A program made the position numbers and the translations under genes. A stretch of DNA of 36,307 nt, taken from Corynebacterium sp. (GTDB lineage Bacteria > Actinomycetota > Actinomycetes > Mycobacteriales > Mycobacteriaceae). The stretch is from contig NZ_JAUNRW010000004.1 of assembly GCF_030535495.1 (NCBI RefSeq), positions 17,431-53,737 on the forward strand, written 5' to 3'. The notes beneath the pieces are model-generated. The model saw only the letters and a program-made list of their open reading frames with translations, searched no databases and had not been told where the DNA came from. Each line of letters opens with the position of its first letter. The stretch's first letter is position 1. This document shows positions 35,169 through 36,307 of the stretch, piece after piece.

Positions 35169-35927
35169 TCAGAAGTCCGTGGCGTAGGGGCTCACGGCCA
35201 TTTCCGTGCCGTCGGACAATGTGGAGATCTGGAAATCGGAGAAGAGCACCGGCGACTGCTTCTGCAGCAGGCGCAGACAGGCCACGGCGAGTGCCCGGAT
35301 CTCCACGTCGGCGTGCTCGGTGGCCCGGGCCCCGATGAAGTGGCGCCAGGCGCGGAAGTTGCCGGTGACCACGATCCGGGATTCGGTGGCGTTGGGCAGC
35401 ACGGCACGCGCCGCCTGCCGGGCCTGCTTCTTGCGCAGCAGGGCGTTGGGCTCGTCGGCGAGCTTGTCCTCGAGGGCGTCGAGAAGCTCCTGGTAGATGA
35501 AGCGGGACTCGTCGACGGCGCGCAGCATCATGGCCGCCAGCTCCGGGTCCTCCGCGATGACCGGCGGCACGATGACCTCGGCCTCGTCCGTGTGCACGAA
35601 ACGCTGCGAGAGCTGCGAGTAGCTGAAGTGGCGGTGGCGGACCAGCTCGTGGGTCGCCGAGCGCGAGATCCCGCGGATGTAGAGGGTGGCGGTGGCGTGC
35701 TCGAGGAGCGCGGTGTGCCCGACCTCCATGATGTGGCGCAGGTAGGCGTCGTTGGCGGCGGTACGCGGGTTGGGCTTGTCGAAGGTCTCGTAGCAGGCCC
35801 GCCCGGCGAACTCGACGAGCGCCTCGGCCCCGGTGGCGGAGGAGTCGACGTCCCAGTCCACCCCGGCGGGCGGAGTGAACTCGGTGGCGGCGATGAGCTG
35901 GACGTCCAGCTCGACTGGCTTGGCCAT
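35169..35927 (-). CDS. thyX: Flavin-dependent thymidylate synthase
   Basis: Makes dTMP from dUMP with FAD and methylene-tetrahydrofolate; 252 residues. The ThyX signature RHR-x7-S is [13 protein letters not shown] with Arg97, His98, Arg99 and Ser107. [13 protein letters not shown] precedes it, and [19 protein letters not shown] and [21 protein letters not shown] are typical C-terminal parts. The ATG at 35927 directly abuts the dapB stop. The order dapB-thyX-dapA is conserved in corynebacteria, and the three likely share transcription. Confidence 0.96.
   Translation of the reverse strand: MAKPVELDVQLIAATEFTPPAGVDWDVDSSATGAEALVEFAGRACYETFDKPNPRTAANDAYLRHIMEVGHTALLEHATATLYIRGISRSATHELVRHRHFSYSQLSQRFVHTDEAEVIVPPVIAEDPELAAMMLRAVDESRFIYQELLDALEDKLADEPNALLRKKQARQAARAVLPNATESRIVVTGNFRAWRHFIGARATEHADVEIRALAVACLRLLQKQSPVLFSDFQISTLSDGTEMAVSPYATDF

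Positions 35928-36307
<380 letters not shown>

Overview
The window is chromosomal DNA of a high-GC actinobacterium, almost certainly a Corynebacterium. The evidence is the conserved blocks ptsF-ptsH, hflX/dapF/miaA/miaB-gluABCD-recX-recA, bioYMN-pspA-clgR-cinA-pgsA and ftsK-rnj-dapA-thyX-dapB, the corynebacterial operator types (DtxR-like and BioQ-like boxes), and many genes whose start codon sits 6-8 nt after a TAnnnT -10 box, which suggests leaderless mRNAs. I cannot name the species. No tRNA, rRNA, CRISPR array, prophage or insertion sequence was recognised.

Layout. 1-1830: the end of the fructose PTS permease (EIIB-EIIC) and HPr, closed by a strong terminator. 1837-4315: a small unknown protein, a GyrI-like protein coupled to the uracil permease uraA, and a small membrane protein divergent from uraA. 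4312-8205: feoA-feoB-feoC-hflX, four genes with overlapping stop/start codons behind a DtxR-like iron box. 8280-9566: two unknown genes, one with a Cys-Gly tail. 9563-16506: dapF, miaA and a dioxygenase-like gene; a DUF349 protein with a GNAT acetyltransferase; a membrane protein and miaB. 16661-19983: gluABCD glutamate importer. 20020-22144: recX, recA and a DUF3046 gene, with LexA-type half-sites at the recA promoter. 22194-24180: BioQ-type box, bioYMN biotin importer, strong terminator. 24196-24604: three tandem tiny genes for 35-43-residue hydrophobic peptides. 24672-26931: pspA, clgR, cinA, pgsA. 26975-28540: a YciI-like gene and terC, the latter behind a yybP-ykoY manganese riboswitch. 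28671-36307: ftsK, a TIGR03085-family gene, rnj (RNase J), dapA, thyX and the 3' part of dapB.

How the genes work together. DapA, DapB and DapF supply diaminopimelate for lysine and peptidoglycan. MiaA and MiaB act in sequence on A37 of tRNA. GluABCD imports glutamate, BioYMN biotin, FeoAB ferrous iron and UraA uracil. ClgR and PspA form an envelope/proteolysis stress pair, RecA and RecX the SOS recombinase and its modulator, and FtsK moves DNA at division.

The most novel content is the cluster of three tiny genes downstream of pspA. The outer two encode paralogous peptides ending in a PQC(T/S)LxDxxGC motif with no function known to me. Also notable are a terminator at 32081-32119 that contains both the start codon and the putative promoter of the next gene, the riboswitch arm that pairs with the terC Shine-Dalgarno, and the coupling of hflX to an iron-uptake operon.
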